A stretch of DNA of 64,000 nt, from positions 1-64,000 of the forward strand of contig CALVAD010000002.1 in assembly GCA_944325495.1 (NCBI GenBank). Direction: 5' to 3'. The translations under genes and the position numbers were made by a program. The notes beneath the pieces were generated by a model that was not told the DNA's origin, searched no databases, and worked only from the letters and a program-made list of their open reading frames with translations. The stretch's first letter is position 1. Every line of letters begins with the position of its first letter. The stretch comes from an uncultured Bacteroidales bacterium (lineage in GTDB: Bacteria; Bacteroidota; Bacteroidia; Bacteroidales; UBA932). This document shows positions 43,700 through 51,679 of this stretch, in pieces.

Positions 43700-46600
43700 T
43701 TAATTTCTGGAAACTTTTATCCTGACTGAGGATCCGCCCCACTCGACCTCGGCGGCGTCGGCAGGAGCCTCGGACATCCGCCTGAGCTCCAGCGAGAGGG
43801 ACAGGGTCTGTCCGGCCACATAGTCGGCATATTCGCCGAGCGAAGCCTCGATCTCCCCATAGTTCTCTCCGTCAGCATATATAGTAGTGTTTATTCTGTC
43901 CGTCACCTCGAAGCCGCTCTCCTTGCGGAGATTCTGGATCGGATGTATGAGTTCGCGCGCCGTTCCCTCGCGCTTCAGTTCGGGAGTCTGCACGATATCG
44001 AGAGCCAGCGTCAGCGCACCTTCGGAAGCCACGAGCCAGCCGGGCATGTCCTCGGAGCTGATTTCATAGTCGCCCTTGCGCAGCACGACGTCGCCGCCGG
44101 GAAGGGCGAGCACATAGTCGCCTGCAGCCCGCTCCACCTCCGCGATCTGCTCCTGCGACAGGGCGGCTAAAGCGGCCGCTATCTCCTTCATGCGCTTTCC
44201 GTAGATCTTGCCGAGCGTCTTGAAATTCGGCTTCATCTTCTTCGTGATGATGCCAGTGGTGTCGTGCAGGAACTCTATATCCTTGACATTCACCTCTGTG
44301 AGGAAAATGTCACGGACTCTCAGGATATGCTCCTTGACCGCATCGTCAAGCACCGGAACGAGCACTTTCGCAAGCGGCTTGCGCACGTTTATGCCCACCT
44401 TCTTGCGCAGGGCGAGCACCATGGACGAAGCCTTCTGGGCGAACGCCATGCTCTCCTCCAGGTCCTTGTCGACGAGGGAGGCGTCGGAAGACGGCATGAG
44501 TACATAATGCACGGAATCCGCACCCGGAACGAGGTCATGCCACAGCCTGTCCATGAAGAAGGGGGCTATGGGCGCGGCCAGCACGGCCACGGTCTTCAGA
44601 GCCTCGTACAGAGTCTGATATGCCGAGAGCTTGTCCTTTCCGAGGCCGCTGCCCCACAGACGTTTCTTGTTCAGCCTGATGTACCAGTTGCTCAGATCGT
44701 CGCAGACGAAATCCTGGACAAGACGGCCGGCCGCGGTTATGTCGTAGTCCTCGTATGCGGCGCGCACCGAGGCCACCAGAGTGTTGAGCCTGCTGATTAT
44801 CCAGCGGTCGAACATCGGCCTCTCCGCCACGGGCACCGCCGCGGACGAAGGGTCGAAACTGTCGATGTTGGCATATAGCGCGAACACCGAATACGAGTTG
44901 TACAGCGTGCCGAAGAACTTCCGGCGCACCTCCTCCACTCCGGCCTCGTCGAACTTCAGATTGTCCCAGGGCTGCGCGTTGGTGAGCATGTACCAGCGCA
45001 GGGCGTCGGGACCGTAGCTGTCGAGAGCCTTGAAAGGGTCCACCGCATTGCCGAGCCGCTTGCTCATCTTCTCACCCTTCCTGTCGAGCACGAGCCCGTT
45101 GGAAATCACGCGCCTGAACGCGGGAGTGCCGCTGACCATGGTATGTATCGCGTGCAGAGTGTAGAACCAGCCGCGGGTCTGGTCGACGCCCTCGGCTATG
45201 AAGTCCGCAGTGCAGCCGAAGTCGGGAGTGTCCTTGCCGCGCAGCCCCGTCTGGGCATAGGGCATGGCTCCGGAATCGAACCACACGTCGATCAGGTCGG
45301 TCTCGCGGGTCATCTTCCTGCCGGAAGGGCTCACGAGGAATATGTTGTCGACATACGGGCGGTGCAGGTCTATCCTGTCGTAGTTCTCCTTGCTCATGTC
45401 GGAAGGCTCGAAACCCGCGTCTCTCAGGGGATTCGACTGCATGATTCCGGCGGCCACAGCCTTGTCGATCTCCGCATACAGCTCCGCTACCGAACCTATG
45501 CATATCTCCTCCTTCCCGTCCTCCGTGCGCCATATCGGAAGAGGGGTGCCCCAGTAGCGGCTGCGGCTCAGGTTCCAGTCCTGGATGTTCTCCAGCCACT
45601 TGCCGAAACGGCCGGTGCCGGTGGATTCGGGCTTCCAGCGTATCTGCGAATTGAGCTCAATCATCTTCTCGCGCACGGCGGTCGTGCGTATGAACCAGCT
45701 GTTCAGGGGATAGTAGAGCACGGGCTTGTCAGTGCGCCAGCAGTGCGGGTATGAATGCACATGCTTCTCGATCCTGAACGCCTTGCCCTGCTTCTTGAGC
45801 ATCACGCAGAGATCGACGTCGAGCGTCGGGGCGTCGGCGGGCAGACTGTCGTCGTAGGCGTTCTTCACATACCTTCCGGCCCACTCGCGGTAATCGTCGG
45901 AGACGCGCTCCCTGACATACGCGGGGTCGAGGTCCTCCAGCCGGAAGAAGCGGCCCTTGAGGTCGACCTGCGCCTGCGGATTGCCGTCGCGGTCGAGCAC
46001 GGTCAGGGCGGGCACGCCGGCAGCCTTGGCGACCCTCGCGTCGTCGGCTCCGAAGGTAGGCGCGATATGCACTATTCCCGTACCCTCCTCGGTGGACACA
46101 TAGTCGCCGGCTATCACGCGGAACGCGCCGTCGTCGGGGCGGAACCACGGTATCAGCTGCTCATAGCGCAAGCCCACGAGCTCCGAGCCTTTGCAGCTTC
46201 CCGTCACCTCGTAGGGGATCTTGTCGTTGAACAGCGCCGGGACGAGGTCTTTGGCCACTATGTAGGTGGCCGGCTCACCGGTGTAGGGATTCGCGGATTT
46301 CACCCGCGCGTATTCTATGTTGGGTCCCACGCAGAGCGCGGTATTCGAAGGCAGGGTCCAGGGAGTGGTGGTCCATGCAAGGAAATACAGAGCTTCCTCG
46401 CCGACGACCTTGAACTGCACGGTGCAGGTCGTGTCCTTGACATCGCGGTAGCAGCCGGGCTGGTTGATTTCGTGGCTGCTGAGGCCGGTTCCGGCGGCGG
46501 GGGAATACGGCTGTATCGACTTGCCCTTGTAGAGCAGCCCCTTGCCGTAGATGTCCTTGAGCAGCCACCACAGAGTCTCGATGTAGCGGTTGTCATAGGT

Positions 46601-47047
46601 GACGTAAGGATCGTCCATGTCGACCCAGTAGCCGATGCGCTCGGTCAGAGCGCGCCACTCGGCGGTATATTTCATGACCTCCCCGCGGCAGGTCCGGTTG
46701 TATTCCTCCACGCTTATCTTCCTGCCTATGTCCTCCTTGGTGATGCCGAGCTTCTTCTCGACCCCGAGCTCCACGGGCAGACCGTGGGTGTCCCATCCGG
46801 CGCGGCGGCGCACCTTGAACCCGGTCTGCGTCTTGTAGCGGCAGACCGCGTCCTTGATGGAACGCGCCATGACATGATGTATGCCAGGCATGCCGTTGGC
46901 GGAAGGAGGCCCCTCGAAGAAAATGAACTCGGGCGCACCTTCCCTGAGGCCGAGGGATTTCTCGAACGCCCCGTCCTTTTTCCAGTCCTGGAGAACCTCG
47001 TCGGCGACAGCCACGAGATCCAGCCCGCCATACTCTTTAAATGTCAT
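43700..47047 (-). CDS. ileS: Isoleucyl-tRNA synthetase
   Basis: This 1,115-residue class I aminoacyl-tRNA synthetase charges tRNA-Ile and edits valine. The HIGH motif reads PGIHHVM (54-60) and the KMSKS motif reads KMSKRLGN. The CP1 editing domain lies between them (TTPWTLPSNTALCVG), and the WFDSGAMPYAQ segment follows. The length and the lack of a C-terminal zinc finger fit the longer eukaryote-like/Bacteroidota type. It is the first gene of the ileS-dksA-lspA operon and is divergent from cvpA. Confidence 0.97.
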   Translation of the reverse strand: MTFKEYGGLDLVAVADEVLQDWKKDGAFEKSLGLREGAPEFIFFEGPPSANGMPGIHHVMARSIKDAVCRYKTQTGFKVRRRAGWDTHGLPVELGVEKKLGITKEDIGRKISVEEYNRTCRGEVMKYTAEWRALTERIGYWVDMDDPYVTYDNRYIETLWWLLKDIYGKGLLYKGKSIQPYSPAAGTGLSSHEINQPGCYRDVKDTTCTVQFKVVGEEALYFLAWTTTPWTLPSNTALCVGPNIEYARVKSANPYTGEPATYIVAKDLVPALFNDKIPYEVTGSCKGSELVGLRYEQLIPWFRPDDGAFRVIAGDYVSTEEGTGIVHIAPTFGADDARVAKAAGVPALTVLDRDGNPQAQVDLKGRFFRLEDLDPAYVRERVSDDYREWAGRYVKNAYDDSLPADAPTLDVDLCVMLKKQGKAFRIEKHVHSYPHCWRTDKPVLYYPLNSWFIRTTAVREKMIELNSQIRWKPESTGTGRFGKWLENIQDWNLSRSRYWGTPLPIWRTEDGKEEICIGSVAELYAEIDKAVAAGIMQSNPLRDAGFEPSDMSKENYDRIDLHRPYVDNIFLVSPSGRKMTRETDLIDVWFDSGAMPYAQTGLRGKDTPDFGCTADFIAEGVDQTRGWFYTLHAIHTMVSGTPAFRRVISNGLVLDRKGEKMSKRLGNAVDPFKALDSYGPDALRWYMLTNAQPWDNLKFDEAGVEEVRRKFFGTLYNSYSVFALYANIDSFDPSSAAVPVAERPMFDRWIISRLNTLVASVRAAYEDYDITAAGRLVQDFVCDDLSNWYIRLNKKRLWGSGLGKDKLSAYQTLYEALKTVAVLAAPIAPFFMDRLWHDLVPGADSVHYVLMPSSDASLVDKDLEESMAFAQKASSMVLALRKKVGINVRKPLAKVLVPVLDDAVKEHILRVRDIFLTEVNVKDIEFLHDTTGIITKKMKPNFKTLGKIYGKRMKEIAAALAALSQEQIAEVERAAGDYVLALPGGDVVLRKGDYEISSEDMPGWLVASEGALTLALDIVQTPELKREGTARELIHPIQNLRKESGFEVTDRINTTIYADGENYGEIEASLGEYADYVAGQTLSLSLELRRMSEAPADAAEVEWGGSSVRIKVSRN

Positions 47048-47056
47048 AATTTTTGC

Positions 47057-47064
47057 TAATTTTG
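47057..47064 (+). promoter_or_regulatory. Probable cvpA -7 box (TAATTTTG)
   Basis: TAATTTTG matches TAnnTTTG and lies 55 bases before the cvpA ATG at 47120. It falls inside the ileS leader, so the two divergent promoters are interleaved. No good -33 TTTG precedes it. Confidence 0.45.
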
Positions 47065-47081
47065 CGCATATATACAGACTG

Positions 47082-47113
47082 CGAAGTTAACTATTTCCGC
47101 CAATTTAACCAAA
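47082..47113 (-). promoter_or_regulatory. Probable ileS promoter (TTTG, 20 bases, TAACTTCG)
   Basis: On the minus strand, TTTG (47113-47110) and TAACTTCG (47089-47082, one mismatch to TAnnTTTG) are separated by 20 bases, the expected spacing for Bacteroidota promoters. The leader to the ATG at 47047 would be about 31 bases. Confidence 0.55.
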
Positions 47114-47119
47114 ACCGAC

Positions 47120-47620
47120 ATGACCATACTCGACATTATCCTGCTCATCTGCTTCGTACCGGCGATAGTCACCGGAATTTCCAAAGGCTTCGTGAACCAG
47201 GTCGTACAGATAGCGGCCATCATAATAGGCGCGTGGGCGGCATTCCACTTCTCATCAGTGATATGCAACTGGCTCGGACAGTACCTGAGCGTCGACGAGA
47301 CGGTGCTCAAGGTCATAGCCTTCGTCCTCGTGATCATAGTGATATCCATCATACTCAACATACTCGGCAACCTCCTCACCCGGCTCCTGCACGCCCTGTC
47401 GCTGGGCTGGTTCAACGGGATACTCGGCGTGCTGTTCGGCATACTCAAGGTCGGACTCATCCTCGGGCTGCTCATAATGCTGTTCGAGAGCCTCAACTCG
47501 TCGCTCGACCTCGTGGACGACAAGCTCCTCGACGACTCGAAGATCTACAAACTGCTCCATAACGCGGCCGAAGCCGTATTCCCCTATCTCAAAGGCCTCG
47601 TCGCCGGAATAAGCGAATAG
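47120..47620 (+). CDS. CvpA family membrane protein
   Basis: This 166-residue inner-membrane protein has four predicted transmembrane helices (about 3-20, 27-45, 65-88, 100-120), matching the colicin-V-production-protein family ([20 protein letters not shown] start). The family is linked to envelope homeostasis and toxin export in Proteobacteria; its role here is unproven. It is four bases before tsaB on the same strand and starts a plus-strand run to 50862. Confidence 0.88.
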   Translation: MTILDIILLICFVPAIVTGISKGFVNQVVQIAAIIIGAWAAFHFSSVICNWLGQYLSVDETVLKVIAFVLVIIVISIILNILGNLLTRLLHALSLGWFNGILGVLFGILKVGLILGLLIMLFESLNSSLDLVDDKLLDDSKIYKLLHNAAEAVFPYLKGLVAGISE

Positions 47621-47623
47621 CAG

Positions 47624-48316
47624 ATGAGCAGGATCATACTCATAGAGACATCCACGGCACTCTGCTCCACGGCGCTCGCAATCGACGGGAGGATAGCGGA
47701 AAGTCGCGAAAGCCGGGAGCCCAGGGCGCATGCGGCCATGACGGCCGTGTTCGTCAGCCAGATGCTCGACTCGCAGGGTCTCAAGGCGGCCGACTGCGAC
47801 GCCGTCTGCGTAAGCGCAGGCCCGGGTTCATATACGGGACTCAGGGTGGGTTCGTCCACGGCCAAGGGCCTGTGCTTCGCCTCCGGCAGGCCTCTGCTCG
47901 CCGTCGGCACGCTCGAAGTGCTGGCATGGCAGGCCGTCTGCGACGGGCTTCTGCCGGAAGGCTGCCGCCACATAGTCCCGCTGGTGGACGCCCGCAGAAT
48001 GGAGGTCTACACGGCCGTATTCTCCACGGAAATGCGCAGGCTGGACGACGTCCGCCCGATGGTCGTCGACGGGGACAGCTTCGCGGACATACTCGCCGAA
48101 GGCCCGGTGCTCTTCATCGGAGACGGGGCGGAGAAGTGCTCGCAGGTGATCAGCTCCCCCAACGCCCGTTTCGTGCAGGCATGCCCCAGGGCCGCGTCAA
48201 TGCTCAAGCCGGCCGAAAAGGCGCTCGCGGCCCGCGACTTCAAGGACACCGCCTACTTCGAGCCTTTCTACCTCAAGCAGTTCCAGGCCACCGTCAGCAA
48301 GAAGAAAATATTCTGA
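47624..48316 (+). CDS. tsaB: tRNA t6A37 biosynthesis protein TsaB
   Basis: This 230-residue ASKHA-fold partner of TsaD is needed to make threonylcarbamoyl-adenosine at position 37 of tRNAs reading ANN codons. The N-terminal [14 protein letters not shown] and the central [20 protein letters not shown] are the family signatures. It forms a heterodimer with TsaD in the cytoplasm. It starts four bases after cvpA. Confidence 0.94.
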   Translation: MSRIILIETSTALCSTALAIDGRIAESRESREPRAHAAMTAVFVSQMLDSQGLKAADCDAVCVSAGPGSYTGLRVGSSTAKGLCFASGRPLLAVGTLEVLAWQAVCDGLLPEGCRHIVPLVDARRMEVYTAVFSTEMRRLDDVRPMVVDGDSFADILAEGPVLFIGDGAEKCSQVISSPNARFVQACPRAASMLKPAEKALAARDFKDTAYFEPFYLKQFQATVSKKKIF

Positions 48317-48323
48317 AAAACAT

Positions 48324-48785
48324 ATGGAGATACTGATAATCCTGCTGGTGTTCGCTCTTCCGCTTCTGTCCGTCATCCTGGACAAGAAGAAGAAAAGCGG
48401 CACGCCGAAAGTCAAGTCCAGGCGCATAGTCCTGCCCGGGGGACAGGTCAGCCCCGAAGCCGCGGACACCCAGGCCAGGCGCAAGGCCACCGTGACCGGA
48501 CACTACATGAGCACGACCGTCAATCCCAAGAAGCCGGCAGCGCCGGTGAAAGGGGACGAGGCCCGGTCCGCGGCCGTCGCAGCGGCGGAATATGAAGCGG
48601 TGACGGCAGGAGACAAGCCCGCCGCCAGAGACGGACACCAGGCCGCAACGGCGGGAAGAAGGACCCGGGAGGCCGGGAAGCCCGGAAATCCGGCAGAGAC
48701 GGAGGAAAACGGGAAGAAATTCAGCGAGCGCCAGAAACTCATAATATATTCGGAACTGCTGAAGCCGAAATTCGACGAACTTTAG
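48324..48785 (+). CDS. Small membrane-anchored protein with low-complexity tail
   Basis: This protein of about 153 residues begins with one hydrophobic segment (MEILIILLVFALPLLSVIL), then a basic stop-transfer (DKKKKS) and a variable Ala/Gly/Lys-rich region with no recognisable domain. The C-terminus (SERQKLIIYSELLKPKFDEL) looks helical and is probably the conserved part. This orientation puts the tail in the cytoplasm. It lies seven bases after tsaB. The function is unknown; the position among housekeeping genes suggests a conserved Bacteroidales hypothetical. Confidence 0.7.
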   Translation: MEILIILLVFALPLLSVILDKKKKSGTPKVKSRRIVLPGGQVSPEAADTQARRKATVTGHYMSTTVNPKKPAAPVKGDEARSAAVAAAEYEAVTAGDKPAARDGHQAATAGRRTREAGKPGNPAETEENGKKFSERQKLIIYSELLKPKFDEL

Positions 48786-48807
48786 TGCGGGATAGCACAA
48801 ATTTTTG

Positions 48808-48815
48808 TATATTTG
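48808..48815 (+). promoter_or_regulatory. greA -7 box (TATATTTG)
   Basis: TATATTTG fits TAnnTTTG exactly. The predicted transcript would start near 48819, immediately before the hairpin at 48827, and greA begins at 48885. Confidence 0.55.
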
Positions 48816-48826
48816 CAATGGCATGA

Positions 48827-48857
48827 GGGTTCCGCCGCAACGGCGGGACTCCTTTTT
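48827..48857 (+). terminator. Terminator-like hairpin in the greA leader
   Basis: The stem has 11 pairs (GGGTTCCGCCG with CGGCGGGACTC, two G-T pairs), a CAA loop, then CTTTTT. It resembles an intrinsic terminator but lies between the greA promoter box and the greA start codon. It may end the tsaB transcript, attenuate greA, or both. Confidence 0.75.
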
Positions 48858-48884
48858 AGTTTACCAATATTAACCAAACAAATA

Positions 48885-49355
48885 ATGTCAGAAGTTCATT
48901 ATATGAGCCAGGAGGGCCTGGACAAGCTCAAGAAGGAGCTCGCTGAAGCCCTCGCTCAGAGACCGGTGATTTCGGCGGCGATAGCCGAGGCGCGCGAGAA
49001 GGGAGACCTCTCCGAAAACGCAGAATACGAATCAGCCCGCGAAGCCCAGGGCCTGCTCGAACTGAGGATAGCCAACCTGCAGAACATGGTGGCCAACGCC
49101 AAGGTGCTCGACAGCTCCCAGGTGAGCACGGACAAGGTGCAGATGCTCAACAAGGTGAAGGTCAAGAACCTCAACACCGGCAAGACCATGGAGTTCACGA
49201 TAGTCGGCGAAAGCGAGGCTGACTTCTCGAAAGGGAAGCTCGCCGCCACGACCCCCATAGCGAAAGCCCTGATGGGACACGGCAAGGGCGAGACGGTGGA
49301 GGCGAAGGCCCCCTCAGGCATAATAAGGTTCGAAATTCTTGACATCTCACTCTGA
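48885..49355 (+). CDS. greA: Transcription elongation factor GreA
   Basis: This protein of about 156 residues enters the RNA polymerase secondary channel and stimulates cleavage of backtracked RNA. The N-terminal coiled coil carries the tip acidic residues in EKGDLSENAEYESAREAQG (D and E essential for cleavage). The C-terminal FKBP-like domain ends in GIIRFEILDI. The start is set at 48885 (MSEVHYMSQEG); the open frame upstream covers the leader hairpin. The stop codon shares one base with the start of the HIT gene. Confidence 0.95.
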   Translation: MSEVHYMSQEGLDKLKKELAEALAQRPVISAAIAEAREKGDLSENAEYESAREAQGLLELRIANLQNMVANAKVLDSSQVSTDKVQMLNKVKVKNLNTGKTMEFTIVGESEADFSKGKLAATTPIAKALMGHGKGETVEAKAPSGIIRFEILDISL

Positions 49356-49765
49356 TGGCTACACTTTTCACCAAGATCGCAAACGGCGAGATACCTTCAT
49401 GGAAGGTGGCTGAAAGCGAGGACTTCTACGCTTTCCTTGACATCAACCCCCTCACCCTCGGACACACTCTGGTGATTCCGAAGAAGGTGGAGGACGACTA
49501 TATCTTCCATCTCGACGAACAGACCTACGAGGGTCTGTGGGCCTTCGCCCGCAAGGTCGCCGAAGCCCTCAAGGCCGCCGTGCCCTGCAAGCGCATAGGC
49601 GTGGCGGTGCTGGGGATGGAAGTCCCTCACACCCACATCCATCTTGTCCCCCTGCAGACCGAGGGCGACCTGGACTTCCGCAAGCAGCGCCCCGAAATAT
49701 CCAGGGAGGAAATGGAAAGGACCGCGGCGGCGGTTCTGGCCGAATTTGAAAAGATATCGAGATGA
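49355..49765 (+). CDS. HIT family nucleotide hydrolase
   Basis: This 136-residue histidine-triad protein of the Hint type hydrolyses adenosine phosphoramidates or related nucleotides. The HxHxH motif is H92, H94 and H96 in VPHTHIHLVPL. The N-terminal FTKIANGEIPSWKVAESEDF is also typical. It overlaps greA by one base and the next gene by four (ATGA), so it is in the same operon. Confidence 0.93.
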   Translation: MATLFTKIANGEIPSWKVAESEDFYAFLDINPLTLGHTLVIPKKVEDDYIFHLDEQTYEGLWAFARKVAEALKAAVPCKRIGVAVLGMEVPHTHIHLVPLQTEGDLDFRKQRPEISREEMERTAAAVLAEFEKISR

Positions 49766-50862
49766 AAGCATACAGGTCACTGGCGATGATGCTCGCCGCC
49801 GCGTCCCTGGCCGCGTGCGGCCAGAAGGCTGAAATCAGCGGCACCGTCGCGGAAGCGCCGGGAAGCGAAATAATAGTGAAGAAGCTGGACATCAACGTCT
49901 ACTCGGTGCTGGACACCATCAGCACCGCCCCGGACGGAAGCTTCAGATACAAGGTGAATGTACGGAAGGGGCAGCCGGAATTCGTCTACCTGTTCCACGG
50001 GGACACCCGGATAGCCGGCCTTCTGCTTGAGACCGGAGAGAAAGCCGTGGTCAGCGCCGACACGCTCGGCAACTACAGCGTCACCGGCTCCGAAGGCTCA
50101 GAGAAGCTCGCCGAGGTGGACAAGGCCTACTCCAGGTTCCTCGCCGACATCTACTCCGCAACCGAAGGCCCGGAGATGGCGAAGATATATCTCGACCATT
50201 ACCGCGCCTGCGTACAGTATGTCATCGAAAACCCCTATTCCCTGACCACTGTCCCCGTGCTGTTCGAGAGGCTCAGCGATGTCAGCCCGGTGTTCAGCCA
50301 GACCACCGACGCCCTGTTCTTCAAGAATGCGGCCGACTCGCTCAAGACAGTCTACCCCGAGTCACGCTATGTGCTCGCGCTCGAACAGGAAGCGGAGAGG
50401 AGGATGAACCAGCTCGAAATCGAGAACCGCGTCAGAGCTGCCGGCGAAGCGTCCTTCCCCGACATCGTGATGCCCGACATCAACGGAAAGGAAAGGTCCC
50501 TGAGCTCCGTAGACGCCCGGGTGATACTGCTGCATTTCTGGGACGCGTCGAATGCGGGGCAGAAGATGATGAACATCGACACCCTTCTGCCGATATACGA
50601 AGACTTCCACGACAGAGGCTTCGAGATATTCGCAGTCTGCGTATCCCCCGACAAGGCTGAATGGGGAACCGTGGTCAACGCCCAGAAACTGCCGTGGATA
50701 AATGTGAACGACGGACGCGGAGCGGCTTCCGGAGCCGCGGCGCTCTACAACATAACTTCCACCCCGACTTCCATGCTGATAGTCGACGGTGAAATCAGCA
50801 ATCTCCAGCTCAAGGGCGAGGCAGGCCTGAGACGAGAGCTCGGCAGGCTGCTTCGTCGATAG
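49762..50862 (+). CDS. Thioredoxin-like lipoprotein (DUF4369 + redoxin fold) without redox cysteines
   Basis: This 366-residue lipoprotein has lipobox LAAC (C19). The N-terminal part (about 22-110) resembles DUF4369, and the C-terminal part (about 228-366) a TlpA/AhpC redoxin fold (VILLHFWDASNAGQKMMN, FEIFAVCVSPDKAEW, ITSTPTSMLIVDG). In active relatives the first segment reads FWxxWCxPC; here the CXXC is replaced by S-N-A-G, so dithiol chemistry is not possible at that site. The cis-proline (TPT) is retained. It may bind rather than oxidise partners. Its last 53 bases overlap ribF tail-to-tail. Confidence 0.85.
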   Translation: MKAYRSLAMMLAAASLAACGQKAEISGTVAEAPGSEIIVKKLDINVYSVLDTISTAPDGSFRYKVNVRKGQPEFVYLFHGDTRIAGLLLETGEKAVVSADTLGNYSVTGSEGSEKLAEVDKAYSRFLADIYSATEGPEMAKIYLDHYRACVQYVIENPYSLTTVPVLFERLSDVSPVFSQTTDALFFKNAADSLKTVYPESRYVLALEQEAERRMNQLEIENRVRAAGEASFPDIVMPDINGKERSLSSVDARVILLHFWDASNAGQKMMNIDTLLPIYEDFHDRGFEIFAVCVSPDKAEWGTVVNAQKLPWINVNDGRGAASGAAALYNITSTPTSMLIVDGEISNLQLKGEAGLRRELGRLLRR

Positions 50863-51679
50863 CGAGCTGGGCCTTCAGCTCGTCACCTGAATTGAAGCGT
50901 CTCTCGTCACGGAGGCGCTTCTTGAATTTTATGCGCAGGTCGAGGCCGTAGATGTCCTCGTCGAAGTCGAGGATATGAGTCTCCACGACGGGGCCGACAT
51001 TGGTCATGCCATGGAAACGACCGCCAAGAGCCTGCACCTCCGTCAGATATACGCCGGCCGCGGGAACCAGCTTCCGAGGATCATACATCTGCATGTTCGC
51101 CGTGGGATAGCCCAGCACCCTTCCATACTGTTTTCCGGGGACCACCGCACCGTGCAGCGAGTACTCATAGCCCAGCATGGCAGCGGCGCCTTCGACATCC
51201 CCGGACGAAAGCAGCCTCCTTATGCAGGTGGAGCTCACGGCCTGACTTCCGGACATCAGCGGAGGGACCACGATGACCTCCATCCCGAGACGCCCCGCGA
51301 CGGGCCTTATCTGATCAGGAAGAAGATTGTCCGATCCCAGCCGGTTGTCGTAGCCCAGAAGCACGGCGTCGCCTCCGAGTCCGTCGCGGACCGTGCCGCG
51401 CAGATATTCTTCCGCCGTCATCGACGCGAACTCGCGGGTGAAGTCAAGGACTTCCACCCTGTCGACTCCGAGCGCGAGTATCATCTCCTTCTTCTCGTCC
51501 GGCGAGCTCAGCAGGCGCAGACTCCGCGCATCCTGCTGAAGCACGGCGCGCGGGTGATTCGCGAAGGTCACGACAAGCGACTCCTCCCCCCTGCTGCGGG
51601 AAGAGGAGACGAGTGCCGTGATTACACGACGGTGCCCTATATGGACACCGTCGAAAAAACCTGTGGCCACTACAGCCAT
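50810..51679 (-). CDS. ribF: Bifunctional riboflavin kinase / FAD synthetase
   Basis: This 289-residue enzyme makes FMN then FAD from riboflavin. The N-terminal FAD synthetase domain has GFFDGVHIGHRRVI and SSTCIRRLLSSGDVEGA; the C-terminal kinase domain has GKQYGRVLGYPTANM. It is slightly short at the N-terminus, beginning MAVVATGFFDG, but the nucleotidyltransferase motif is complete. It overlaps glgP by ten bases at its start, so it is read from the glycogen operon, and its 3' end overlaps the convergent redoxin-like gene by 53 bases. Confidence 0.95.
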   Translation of the reverse strand: MAVVATGFFDGVHIGHRRVITALVSSSRSRGEESLVVTFANHPRAVLQQDARSLRLLSSPDEKKEMILALGVDRVEVLDFTREFASMTAEEYLRGTVRDGLGGDAVLLGYDNRLGSDNLLPDQIRPVAGRLGMEVIVVPPLMSGSQAVSSTCIRRLLSSGDVEGAAAMLGYEYSLHGAVVPGKQYGRVLGYPTANMQMYDPRKLVPAAGVYLTEVQALGGRFHGMTNVGPVVETHILDFDEDIYGLDLRIKFKKRLRDERRFNSGDELKAQLAIDEAACRALVSGLPRP

